A stretch of 64,000 bases of DNA from Microbulbifer elongatus (lineage in GTDB: Bacteria; Pseudomonadota; Gammaproteobacteria; Pseudomonadales; Cellvibrionaceae). The position numbers and the translations under genes were made by a program. The notes below the pieces were generated by a model. The model was not told the DNA's origin, made no database searches, and saw only the letters and a program-made list of their open reading frames with translations. Positions 15,881 through 26,332 of this stretch are shown here, piece after piece. The DNA lies in contig NZ_CP088953.1 of the NCBI RefSeq assembly GCF_021165935.1, positions 2,403,501 to 2,467,500 on the forward strand, read 5' to 3'. The stretch's first letter is position 1, and each line of letters begins with the position of its first letter.

Positions 15881-17266
15881 ATGGACAACTGGCTGATCAA
15901 TCTGCTGGCGCTGGTGCTACTGGGCGTAGTGCTCGATGGTGCCCGCCGCGCCTATCTCAAGCATAAAGATTCGGTAAAAGTCTCCCGCAACCTGGCTCGC
16001 TCCATGCGTCAGGAAATGGAGGATGGCAACGAAGATATTCTGTCCACCCCGCGCACCGTAAAGGAAGCGGCGGATGCCACGCCGATGCCGGAAAAATCCA
16101 GCCCCCTCAGTGAGTCCGAGCTCGAATACATCGATCCGGAAGAGGCGGAAAAGCGCCGCCAGATCTCCGCGGAACTGCCTGGCACCGTGCGGGTGGTACA
16201 ACGCCGCAAGCCGGAAGATGCGAGTCAGGTGAATCGCCAGGTACAGCAGAACTTCCAGTCATCCCGTAAACCTCTGGCGGGCAGCAAGCCTGAACGTGTA
16301 TCGGAGCGCAGCGAAATGCGCACCGATGTGCCCGCGCCATCGACCACCACCACGCGTGCTGCCAAGGTGCCGGAACAGGCCTCGCTGAACCTTGAGGAGC
16401 AGGTGCCAATGCTGATGGACTCGGTGGAGCCGGACATCGCACCGCAAGCCGCCGGTGATATGCCATCCGAATACACCTCAGAAGACAGCCTGCAGTATCA
16501 GGGAGAGCTGGATCCGGTTGCCGGCCTGGCCTCCGCCGGCGATGAGTCGCCGGTGACCGATCGCCGCGAACCCTCTCTGGACGAGTCCATCAGCCTCGAA
16601 TCTCTGCAGTCGGTGCCGGACGATGCGCCGGTGGAAGAACCCGAAGCGCCGGTGAAGAAGCCCGGCTGGTCACCGGCGGACCTGAAACTGCCGGAGATTA
16701 AATTTCCAGAACTTAAAAAAGGCCCCGACCTGAAAAAAGCCGCCGGTCGCGATGGGGTGGAAGACGCGGAAAGCCCTGGTAAGAAGAAGTCCGGCAAGCG
16801 CGGCCATAGCGGGTCGCAAGAGCGGGAAGTACAGGAAGTCCTGATCCTCAATATCATGGCCCCCGCAGGCGACTGTTTCGAAGGCAATGACCTGTTGCGG
16901 GTGCTGTTGTCCAGTGGGATGCGCTTTGGTGACATGAATATTTTCCACTACCACTGCGGCGAGGCGGGAGAGGGACCTGCGCTGTTCAGTCTGGCGAATA
17001 TTGTGGTACCTGGCACCTTTGATATGTCGGAGATGGAAGACTTCACCACTCCCGGGGTAAGTCTGTTCCTGGCGTTGCCCGCGGAAGTGGAAGCCCTGAA
17101 GGCGTTCGACACCCTGTTGTCTACCGCGCGTACCATTGCCGAGCAACTGGGCGGCGAGCTGAAAGACGAGAACCGCAGTGTGTTTACCGCGCAGACTGCG
17201 GAGCACTACCGCCAGCGGGTCATGGAATTCCAGCGCCGCACTGCGCTTGCCCGTGCCCAGGCCTGA
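15881..17266 (+). CDS. zipA: Cell division protein ZipA
   Basis: ZipA anchors FtsZ filaments to the inner membrane at the division site. The 461-residue protein has an N-terminal membrane helix (about 4-22), a basic patch, a long Pro/Glu/Ser-rich flexible region (about 50-310) and a C-terminal FtsZ-binding domain (about 320-450; VLILNIMAP...GNDLLRVLLSSGMRFGDMNIFH). It is longer than E. coli ZipA because of the linker. AGGGAGAGGG precedes the ATG. It follows smc by 25 bases. Confidence 0.95.
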   Translation: MDNWLINLLALVLLGVVLDGARRAYLKHKDSVKVSRNLARSMRQEMEDGNEDILSTPRTVKEAADATPMPEKSSPLSESELEYIDPEEAEKRRQISAELPGTVRVVQRRKPEDASQVNRQVQQNFQSSRKPLAGSKPERVSERSEMRTDVPAPSTTTTRAAKVPEQASLNLEEQVPMLMDSVEPDIAPQAAGDMPSEYTSEDSLQYQGELDPVAGLASAGDESPVTDRREPSLDESISLESLQSVPDDAPVEEPEAPVKKPGWSPADLKLPEIKFPELKKGPDLKKAAGRDGVEDAESPGKKKSGKRGHSGSQEREVQEVLILNIMAPAGDCFEGNDLLRVLLSSGMRFGDMNIFHYHCGEAGEGPALFSLANIVVPGTFDMSEMEDFTTPGVSLFLALPAEVEALKAFDTLLSTARTIAEQLGGELKDENRSVFTAQTAEHYRQRVMEFQRRTALARAQA

Positions 17267-17277
17267 TCACTTTCCTG

Positions 17278-19440
<2,163 letters not shown>

Positions 19441-19593
19441 ACGATCTGCCTGAAATGCGATCGGGTCGAAAATTTGCCGTCATCTGGCAGTAGAATTATC
19501 CCGGTCGCGCCGTTACAGTTGGCGGAGCATTAATTGAATTGGCCCGCTGACAACACATTCGTGCTGCGGGAGAAGCGTAGGGGTTAGCGCAGC

Positions 19594-20028
19594 GTGATTC
19601 AGGGCGATCAGGAATCCATCGTTTACGGCTGTATCAAAGACAGCAACAGCCTGGCGGGCGGCAGCGATCGCCGCCGGGTCAATCGGGAAGCCGTGTTGGC
19701 GCTACCTAGTGCGGACGAGTGGCCGTTCCTGTGTCGCGACATGTTTTCGATCCCGACCATCAAGGTCAAGCAATCCCAGTACCAGACCGACGTGATCCAT
19801 TTTGGTGCTTCCTATCGCGCTGTCGAATATGAATGGAATCACTGGATTCAGAAATTCGAAGAGCTGTTGCGCAGTATGTACTGGGTGTCGGCCACGGTGC
19901 ATCTGGAGACGGAGCTCTCGGGTACGCACTCGTTTAACTGGGAAGCCGCCGGCCTGTTTCACGAACCCGGCAGTGGGGATATGCAGGTGCGCTGCGAGTG
20001 GACCCAGGAAGGGCGCGTCAGCGTCTGA
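19594..20028 (+). CDS. Conserved protein of unknown function
   Basis: The 144-residue protein begins at a GTG. I do not recognise a named family. It has a mixed alpha/beta composition rich in Trp and His (EYEWNHWIQKFEELL; SFNWEAAGLFHEPGSGDMQVRCEW), no signal peptide and no membrane helix, so it is probably cytoplasmic. It lies 153 bases after ligA and 120 bases before fumC. Codon use looks like the neighbouring genes. Confidence 0.65.
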   Translation: MIQGDQESIVYGCIKDSNSLAGGSDRRRVNREAVLALPSADEWPFLCRDMFSIPTIKVKQSQYQTDVIHFGASYRAVEYEWNHWIQKFEELLRSMYWVSATVHLETELSGTHSFNWEAAGLFHEPGSGDMQVRCEWTQEGRVSV

Positions 20029-20148
20029 TTGCGCCCTGGCAATTGCCAGATCCCGTCACCACACATTACTCTGTATCAGATTACTCTGAACCGGTGTTTC
20101 GCCGGTGTCGCATTTCTTTCATCTGTGCTTTCCAGGAGGTCCTGCTCC

Positions 20149-21579
20149 GTGCGCAAGCCACCCTTCGATGAACCGGGCGAGAATGCCGGGTCATTCCGGA
20201 TCGAGAAAGACAGTCTCGGCGAAATCCGCGTTCCACAAGATGCGCTGTTCGGGGCCCAGACCCAGCGCGCGGTCGATAATTTTCCGGTCAGTGATTACGC
20301 GTTACCCGTGCCGTTTGTGCGGGCGGTAGTGGCAATCAAGCGCGCTGCGGCGGAAACAAACCGGTCACTTGGTATTCTGGAAGAAGAAAAGGCGCGCGCG
20401 ATCATCCGGGCCTGTGACAGCCTGACCGATGCGCACTACGCCCGGCAGTTTCCGGTGGATGTGTTCCAGACCGGCTCCGGTACCAGTACCAATATGAATG
20501 TGAACGAGGTGCTGGCCCATCTCGCCAGTGAGGAAAGTGGCCTCACCATTGGTGCCAACGATCACGTCAATATGTGTCAGAGCAGCAATGATGTCATTCC
20601 CACAGCCATTCATCTCTCTGCATTATTGGCCATTCAGAATCAATTGTTACCGTCTCTGGTACACCTGTGTGAGGTGCTGGATAGCAAGGCGGAGGCCGTG
20701 GCGGATGTCGTCAAGACCGGCCGTACGCACCTGATGGATGCGGTGCCCATCACGCTGGCGCAGGAAGTATCTGCCTGGAGTGCGCAGATAAAACTGTGTC
20801 GCACGCGTCTCGAGGATGTGCTGCCGCGCCTGGAGCAGTTGGCGCAGGGAGGCACTGCGGTGGGAACAGGCCTGAACGCGCACGAAGACTTTGCCGAAGT
20901 GTTTGCGCGCAAACTCGGCGCCGCCTGCGGCATCTCGCCGCGCCCCGCAGATAACCCGTTCGCGGCAATCTCCAGTCAGGACACGGCGGTGGAAGTGTCG
21001 GGTCAGCTGAAAACCCTGGCGGTGGCGCTGATGAAAATTGCCAACGATCTTCGCTGGATGAACAGTGGACCGCTGGCGGGTGTCGGTGAAATAGCGCTGC
21101 CGGCATTGCAGCCGGGCAGCAGCATCATGCCGGGAAAGGTGAACCCGGTCATTGCTGAGTCCGTTGCCATGGTGGCGGCGAAAGTGATGGGCAACGACAC
21201 CACCATTACCGTGGCCGGCCAGAGCGGCAACTTTCAGTTGAATGTCATGTTGCCGGTAATCGCCTTCAGTCTGCTGGAGAGTATCCAGTTATCGGCCAAT
21301 GCGTCGCGCATGCTGGCGGACAAGGCCATCGGCGACTTTTCGGTAAATGCGTCGCGCATGCAGGAAGCGCTCGCGCGCAACCCGATACTGGTGACGGCGC
21401 TGAATCCGGTAATCGGGTATGCCAAGGCGGCAGAGATCGCCAAAGCGGCGTATAAAGCCGGACGCCCGGTGCTGGATGTGGCTGAGGAAATGACGGATCT
21501 GCCCCGCTCGCAGCTGGAGAAGTTACTCGATCCCGCGCGCCTGAGCGAAGGGGGGATCGTGGATGGGTCAGGCCATTAG
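20149..21579 (+). CDS. fumC: Class II fumarate hydratase FumC
   Basis: This cytoplasmic enzyme hydrates fumarate to malate in the TCA cycle. The 476-residue protein shows DALFGAQTQRAVDNFPVS, TGSGTSTNMNVNEV, SSNDVIPTA, GRTHLMDAVPITL and the superfamily signature GSSIMPGKVNPV (about 323-334). Aspartase shares the signature, but the N-terminal motif is fumarase-like. The GTG at 20149 is chosen because AGGAGG (20134-20139) sits 9 bases upstream. The frame stays open further upstream with no similarity. The N-terminus carries about 15 extra residues. Confidence 0.95.
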   Translation: MRKPPFDEPGENAGSFRIEKDSLGEIRVPQDALFGAQTQRAVDNFPVSDYALPVPFVRAVVAIKRAAAETNRSLGILEEEKARAIIRACDSLTDAHYARQFPVDVFQTGSGTSTNMNVNEVLAHLASEESGLTIGANDHVNMCQSSNDVIPTAIHLSALLAIQNQLLPSLVHLCEVLDSKAEAVADVVKTGRTHLMDAVPITLAQEVSAWSAQIKLCRTRLEDVLPRLEQLAQGGTAVGTGLNAHEDFAEVFARKLGAACGISPRPADNPFAAISSQDTAVEVSGQLKTLAVALMKIANDLRWMNSGPLAGVGEIALPALQPGSSIMPGKVNPVIAESVAMVAAKVMGNDTTITVAGQSGNFQLNVMLPVIAFSLLESIQLSANASRMLADKAIGDFSVNASRMQEALARNPILVTALNPVIGYAKAAEIAKAAYKAGRPVLDVAEEMTDLPRSQLEKLLDPARLSEGGIVDGSGH

Positions 21580-21690
21580 CAGAATGCCCAGCAGAATGGA
21601 GCCGGCGACGAGCATCATGCACTCGACCCAGATGCCAAGCCGGCGCAGTATCGATCTGTCTGCTTTGCGAAGTAAGTGTCGTCTGTGCAT
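21568..21690 (-). CDS. Small single-span membrane protein
   Basis: This is a 40-residue open frame on the minus strand: a basic N-terminus (HRRHLLRKADRSILRRLG) followed by one hydrophobic helix to the end (MLVAGSILLGILLMA). GGGAG lies 6 bases before the ATG. It obeys the positive-inside rule. It overlaps the fumC 3' end by 12 bases in convergent orientation. No family is recognised. It could be chance, but the ribosome site and topology support it. Confidence 0.45.
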   Translation of the reverse strand: MHRRHLLRKADRSILRRLGIWVECMMLVAGSILLGILLMA

Positions 21691-22028
21691 GGCATTCTCC
21701 CTGGTCGGGTCCGCCGGATCCTCAATCGGTCGGGCTGCGTTGACAGCCCATGACCATTCCTGCAGGATTCGGCGCCATGTGGACACGGGAATACCCGGTC
21801 CCGATTTTGCAGGTCTGCGCACAGCGTGTCCGCCAGCGGTGGTGGCACCTGTGACCCGGTAAAATCCATCGCTCTGGTTATAGTATTAGAGAGATCGGAA
21901 CTCCGGGTCCCGGGCACTCGGCGAGGTGTTGTGAGCTTCTCTTCTCTGGGGCCCCGCGTAACACCTGAATCCTAGTGTCGGCGAATGCCGCCGACCAATC
22001 GTTCATTCCCCGTTGAAAGTGCTTTGTT
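21691..22028. other. Gene-free stretch
   Basis: These 338 bases separate the small minus-strand frame from the next plus-strand gene. I see no convincing gene, hairpin terminator or operator. A minus-strand extension of the small membrane protein frame to 21822 is open but has no good start signal. Confidence 0.4.
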
Positions 22029-22262
22029 ATGGCCCAGAAACGCCGCCGTTCGTTTATTACCAGTGTACTCGCCTGTATTGCCTTCATTGCCGCGGCTATC
22101 TGGAGTTGGGACCTGCCGGTGGCGGATGTATTCAGCTACCTGATCCTGATGCTGGTGTTTCTCGCGGTGATCGTGGCGGTGGCATTCGGTTTCGGTGCGC
22201 TGCTGAACTGGTTGCGGCGCAGAAATGATCAGCGCGACGATCGTCGCAACGACGACCGCTAG
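22029..22262 (+). CDS. Small two-helix inner-membrane protein
   Basis: The 77-residue protein has a basic N-terminus (MAQKRRRS) and two hydrophobic helices (about 11-26 and 34-60). Its cytoplasmic tail is very rich in Arg and Asp (RRRNDQRDDRRNDDR). No family is recognised. It ends 13 bases before the AraC-type regulator and may be its operon partner. Topology and spacing suggest it is real. Confidence 0.55.
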   Translation: MAQKRRRSFITSVLACIAFIAAAIWSWDLPVADVFSYLILMLVFLAVIVAVAFGFGALLNWLRRRNDQRDDRRNDDR

Positions 22263-22275
22263 GCAAGGGCAGATT

Positions 22276-23370
22276 ATGGCCAGCGACAGTCCGTCGGTTT
22301 CCAGCCTCAACCCAAGCCAGAGTGACGATATCCGTATTCCCATTGCCTATGTCCAGCGCCTGCTGGATGAGGCGGCCAGGCACGGTTGCGACCGGGCGGA
22401 GCTACTGGCGTCGGTAGATATTTCCGAGGGCGAGCTGGCGGATACCGCGGCGTTTTCCGCAGTAAAGTACGGGCGACTGTACCAGCGGGTCATGTGGCTG
22501 GCGCAGGATGGATGGTTTGGCATGCTCAGCGGCGGCCGGGTGCGTTCCGGCTCGTTCCGACTGCTCTGCCTGACGGTGGTGAATTGCGCCACGGTACGCC
22601 AGGCCATCACCCTCAGTGCAGAGTTTATGGAAATCTGCCGCGGCTTCCGGGTCAAGCCTGTGCTCGCGCCGGAAGGGGATCGCGACAAAGTGGTGATTGT
22701 GGGCATCAGCTCCGTGAAAGAGGGCGAGTTCGATCAACTGATCGCTGAGACAACCCCGGGCGTCATTCGCACCACACTGGCGGTGTGGCACCGTTTCTAC
22801 TGCTGGCTGGTGGGCCGTGAAATCCCACTGGCCAAACTGCATTTTTCGTTTCCCTGCCCGGAAGAGTTCCAGACTCTGGCGCAGAGCGAGGCCGGCGAGC
22901 TGCTATTTGATCAGCCTGCCAATGCCCTGGAGTATGAAAGTCGTTACCTGGACTACCCCATTGTGCAGAGCCCCCAGACGGTGGAGGATTTTATCCGCAC
23001 CGCGCCTTACCACCTGGTGATCAGCGACGGCAATGCCAACAGCATCAAGACCAAGGTCAAAACCATCCTCAATCGCGATGTGAGCGAGTCCATGCCGCCG
23101 GCCGAGGCGGTTGCCGAGCGCCTGAACATGTCGGTCACCACCCTGCGGCGCAAACTGCAGCAGGAAAACACCTCTTACCAGAAACTCAAGGACGAATGCC
23201 GCATGGAGGCCGCGTTCCACTATCTGAGCTGCCCGGATCTGTCCAATACTCAGATCGCCGAGATGCTCGGTTTCGATGAGGCCAGCGCCTTCTTCCGCGC
23301 CTTCAAGAAATGGACCGGCGTGACCCCGGGAGAATATCGCAAGAGCCCGCGCGGGGCGGCGGCAAACTGA
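22276..23370 (+). CDS. AraC-family regulator with Arabinose_bd-type N-domain
   Basis: This is a 364-residue cytoplasmic transcription factor. The N-terminal two thirds (about 30-215) resembles the OruR/ArgR-type effector domain (PF12625 style). The C-terminal DNA-binding part has two helix-turn-helix units (AERLNMSVTTLRRKLQQENTSYQKLKDE and IAEMLGFDEASAFFRAFKKWTGVTPGEYR). The effector is unknown. The next gene is an acyl-CoA dehydrogenase 295 bases downstream on the same strand, so control of fatty-acid genes is possible but unproven. Confidence 0.88.
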   Translation: MASDSPSVSSLNPSQSDDIRIPIAYVQRLLDEAARHGCDRAELLASVDISEGELADTAAFSAVKYGRLYQRVMWLAQDGWFGMLSGGRVRSGSFRLLCLTVVNCATVRQAITLSAEFMEICRGFRVKPVLAPEGDRDKVVIVGISSVKEGEFDQLIAETTPGVIRTTLAVWHRFYCWLVGREIPLAKLHFSFPCPEEFQTLAQSEAGELLFDQPANALEYESRYLDYPIVQSPQTVEDFIRTAPYHLVISDGNANSIKTKVKTILNRDVSESMPPAEAVAERLNMSVTTLRRKLQQENTSYQKLKDECRMEAAFHYLSCPDLSNTQIAEMLGFDEASAFFRAFKKWTGVTPGEYRKSPRGAAAN

Positions 23371-23665
23371 ATCCGCGCGGCGCGCCTTTCCTTACTGTTT
23401 CCCTGGTTGATCCTGTGGTTCCGCACCGCTCTGGTGACCTGAGCGTCAGTGATTTTTAGCCCAAATCGTCGCCGTATTTTGTTAGTGCTTTGGACACTTT
23501 TCGCCATAGTGACTATTGGTAATTTGCTACTAATATGAATAAAACGAATAGTTGAGTCACGGCATCTCGCCGTGCTTCCCATGCGCTGCCCCGCCTGGTT
23601 CGCGTTGAACACGGGCAGAGGGCGCGAGAAATCGAGTGTAAAAATCGTTAAAGAGGGTATTCAGG

Positions 23666-25462
23666 ATGAGCGAGATCAAAATTCCGCTGCGCGACATGCG
23701 TTTTTCCATGCGTGAGCTGCTGAACTGGGACCAGCACTATGCAGCGCTGGGCTACGAAGATGCGAGCCCCGACGTGGTGGATGCCATCCTGGAAGAGGGT
23801 GCCAAGTTCTGTGAAAACGTCCTCGCGCCGATCAATCAGGTGGGCGACCAGCAGGGTTGTACCTGGAACGACGGCGAAGTCACCACCCCGGAGGGCTTCA
23901 AGGAAGCCTATCAGCAGTTCGTGGAAGCCGGCTGGCCATCCCTGCCGCACAAGGTCGAGCATGGGGGGCAGGGCCTGCCGCCTTCTCTCGGTACCATCCT
24001 GAGTGAAATGGTGGGCACCGCCAACTGGTCCTGGGGTATGTACCCTGGCCTGTCTCACGGCGCCATGAATACCCTGGAAGCCCACGGCACCGACGCGCAG
24101 AAAGAAACCTACCTGACCAAGCTGGTGGAAGGTACCTGGACCGGCACCATGTGTCTGACCGAGCCGCACTGCGGTACCGACCTCGGTATCCTGCGCTCCA
24201 AGGCTGAACCCAACGACGACGGTTCCTACTCCATCACTGGGACCAAGATCTTTATCTCCGCCGGTGAGCACGACATGGCCGAGAACATCGTGCACATCGT
24301 TCTGGCGCGCCTGCCAGATGCCCCGGCGGGTACCAAGGGCATTTCCCTCTTTATCGTGCCGAAGTTCCTGCCTAACGAAGACGGCTCTGTGGGTGAGCGC
24401 AATGGCGTGACCTGTGGTTCTCTGGAACACAAAATGGGTATTCACGGTAATGCTACTGCGGTGCTCAACTTCGACGGTGCCAAAGGCTTCCTGATTGGCC
24501 CGCCCAATAAAGGCCTGAACTGCATGTTCACCTTTATGAATACCGCGCGTCTGGGTACTGCACTGCAGGGCGTGGCTCACGCGGAAGCGGGCTTCCAGAA
24601 GTCTCTGGCCTACGCCAAAGACCGTCTGCAGATGCGCTCTTTGAGCGGCCCGAAGAACCCGGAGGGTGCCGCTGACCCGATCATCGTACACCCGGATGTG
24701 CGCCGCATGCTGCTGACCCAGAAAGCCTTCTCTGAAGGTGGTCGTATGCTGGTGTTGCTGTGTGCGCAGCAGGTAGACCGCAGCCATGCCGCAGAGACCG
24801 ATGAAGAGCGCAAAGACGCCGATGACCTGCTGGCGTTCCTGACGCCGATCGCCAAGGCGTTCCTGACCGAAACCGGTTATGAGTCTGCCAACCTGGGCCT
24901 GCAGTGTTTCGGCGGCCACGGTTACATCGCTGAGTGGGGCATGGAGCAGAACGTCCGCGACAGCCGTATCTCCACCATCTACGAAGGTACTACCGGCATT
25001 CAGGCACTGGACCTGCTGGGCCGCAAAGTGTTGATGAGTCAGGGCGAGCTGCTGCGCAAATTCACCAAAATTGTGCACAAGTTCTGTCAGGCGGAAGTGG
25101 ACAACGAAGCCCTGGCGCCGTATGTCGCCAAGCTCCAGGAAATCAACAAGGAGTGGGGCGAGCTGACCATGAACATCGGTGTAAAAGCCATGGAAAACCC
25201 TGACGAGGTCGGCGCTGCTTCCGTGGATTACCTGATGTATTCCGGCTATGCGGTACAGGCTTACCTGTGGGCACTGGCTGCAAAAACCGCTGACGAGAAG
25301 CTGCAGGCGGGCACCGGTGAAGAAGACTTCTACCGTGCGAAAATTGCCACTGCGCGCTTCTATTTTGACCGTATTCTGCCGCGCACTGCGACCCACGCCA
25401 GTGCCATGCAGAGCGGTGCTGACAACCTCATGGGCCTGGACGCGGAACACTTCGTATTCTGA
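23666..25462 (+). CDS. Acyl-CoA dehydrogenase, large FadE/DmdC-like type
   Basis: This FAD enzyme performs the first dehydrogenation of beta-oxidation. The 598-residue length with an extra N-terminal segment (PLRDMRFSMRELL) and a C-terminal extension is typical of the group that includes DmdC and Pseudomonas acyl-CoA dehydrogenases, not the 800-residue E. coli FadE. Motifs include MCLTEPHCGTDLG, the flavin-contact ITGTKIFISAGEHD and LQCFGGHGYIAEWGMEQNVRDSRISTIYEGTTGIQ; the catalytic base is probably E440 in YEGT. AGAGGG precedes the ATG. The 295-base upstream region is AT-richer than its surroundings and should contain the promoter, but I see no clear operator. Chain-length specificity cannot be read from sequence. 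Confidence 0.93.
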   Translation: MSEIKIPLRDMRFSMRELLNWDQHYAALGYEDASPDVVDAILEEGAKFCENVLAPINQVGDQQGCTWNDGEVTTPEGFKEAYQQFVEAGWPSLPHKVEHGGQGLPPSLGTILSEMVGTANWSWGMYPGLSHGAMNTLEAHGTDAQKETYLTKLVEGTWTGTMCLTEPHCGTDLGILRSKAEPNDDGSYSITGTKIFISAGEHDMAENIVHIVLARLPDAPAGTKGISLFIVPKFLPNEDGSVGERNGVTCGSLEHKMGIHGNATAVLNFDGAKGFLIGPPNKGLNCMFTFMNTARLGTALQGVAHAEAGFQKSLAYAKDRLQMRSLSGPKNPEGAADPIIVHPDVRRMLLTQKAFSEGGRMLVLLCAQQVDRSHAAETDEERKDADDLLAFLTPIAKAFLTETGYESANLGLQCFGGHGYIAEWGMEQNVRDSRISTIYEGTTGIQALDLLGRKVLMSQGELLRKFTKIVHKFCQAEVDNEALAPYVAKLQEINKEWGELTMNIGVKAMENPDEVGAASVDYLMYSGYAVQAYLWALAAKTADEKLQAGTGEEDFYRAKIATARFYFDRILPRTATHASAMQSGADNLMGLDAEHFVF

Positions 25463-25475
25463 GTGACATGATTGG

Positions 25476-25511
25476 AAAACACCGCCCCTGGTAACAGCGG
25501 CGGTGTTTTTG
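25476..25511 (+). terminator. Terminator after acyl-CoA dehydrogenase
   Basis: AAAACACCGCC (25476-25486) pairs with GGCGGTGTTTT (25499-25509) around a 12-base loop and ends in a short T run. It follows the stop codon by 13 bases. Confidence 0.85.
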
Positions 25512-25566
25512 AATCCGCGTTTGCCAACGGCGGTTAACGGCGGACTTCCGAACTTCCGGAGTGATG

Positions 25567-25911
25567 ATGCAATTACCGGCGCACATTCTCGAGCGCTTGC
25601 GGCTGCTTACTTGTCTGCCTCAGACCACTCGAGTACAGTTTCGATTGTCGGATGGCAGCGATTTTTACCTGCGCGTTGCGCGCAGGGGGCCGGCCGAAAG
25701 GGGCCGGGAAGAAGTGGCCGTAATTGAGGCGGAGCAGGTCTCGGGGCTGGCTGAAGCGCCAGATCTGGATCTGGAAATGTCCTACAACACCCTGCGGGAC
25801 ATTATCGATGGTCAGTTAAGCGCGCGGCACGCGTTTCTGCTGGGCGATATCCGCTATACCGGTAATCGCGAACTGGCGGCGGCACTGGCCGACCTGTTCG
25901 CGGTCCACTGA
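25567..25911 (+). CDS. Small SCP2-like protein
   Basis: The 114-residue protein has a C-terminal half (LDLEMSYNTLRDIIDGQLSARHAFLLGDIRYTGNRELAAALADLF) resembling the SCP-2 lipid-binding fold, where a strand-helix unit is followed by a G-[DK]-I-x-[YV]-x-G turn. SCP2-like proteins bind acyl chains or sterols. The position between an acyl-CoA dehydrogenase and fadD fits a lipid role. GTG and ATG codons stack at 25561-25569; the ATG at 25567 has the best spacing from GGAG. It is shorter than a complete SCP2 domain with flanks. Confidence 0.6.
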   Translation: MQLPAHILERLRLLTCLPQTTRVQFRLSDGSDFYLRVARRGPAERGREEVAVIEAEQVSGLAEAPDLDLEMSYNTLRDIIDGQLSARHAFLLGDIRYTGNRELAAALADLFAVH

Positions 25912-26332
25912 TTTCGCCGGGGTTTCTCTTCCGGGAGAAAACCCGCTTCGCATCTCGGCGCATGCTCTCTGGTGGAAAGGCGCCGGGAAGGGGACCTGTT
26001 GAGAGACGCCCGCCAGGGGAGGGACCCGGCGCAACAATAATTATTTGACCGCCGGTCATCGGTTTACGATGAAATTCAGGCGGCTTATTTGCCTCTCGCA
26101 GTAACATTCACCAGATAACTAACAAAACTTACAATAATTACCCGTCTGCTCAGATCAGCACTGCGGATTTCGACTATAAACGGACTGGATCGCCCGGTGA
26201 GGTATCATCAGTCCGCGAACTCGCCGATAATCTGCCAGTCTTGTGAATCTGTCCCAGCTCGAATCATTGCGAGTGCGGCAGGCCGCGTTTGGCGGGTGAC
26301 ACCACAAAAACAACAGTATTGGGAGAAACAAG
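25912..26332. other. fadD upstream region
   Basis: No gene is supported in these 421 bases. An imperfect hairpin (GGGTTTCTC with GAGAAAACCC, about 25920-25943) follows the SCP2-like gene. The palindrome at 26046-26058 is the only operator-like site. The stretch around 26090-26160 is AT-rich and may hold the fadD promoter, but no box pair stands out. Confidence 0.45.
26046..26058. promoter_or_regulatory. TetR-type operator candidate before fadD
   Basis: TGACCGCCGGTCA is a perfect 5-3-5 inverted repeat, of the size bound by many TetR-family repressors that control fatty-acid genes. It lies 274 bases before the fadD start. The cognate regulator is not visible here. Confidence 0.4.

Noticed and set aside
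20029..20148. N-terminal extension of fumarase
   Set aside because: The frame is open but the strong AGGAGG and GTG at 20149 mark the true start, and the extra residues match nothing.
23648..25450. 600-codon minus-strand open frame
   Set aside because: It is antisense to the acyl-CoA dehydrogenase gene, which is clearly coding. The antisense peptide is His/Gln/Arg-rich with no family match.
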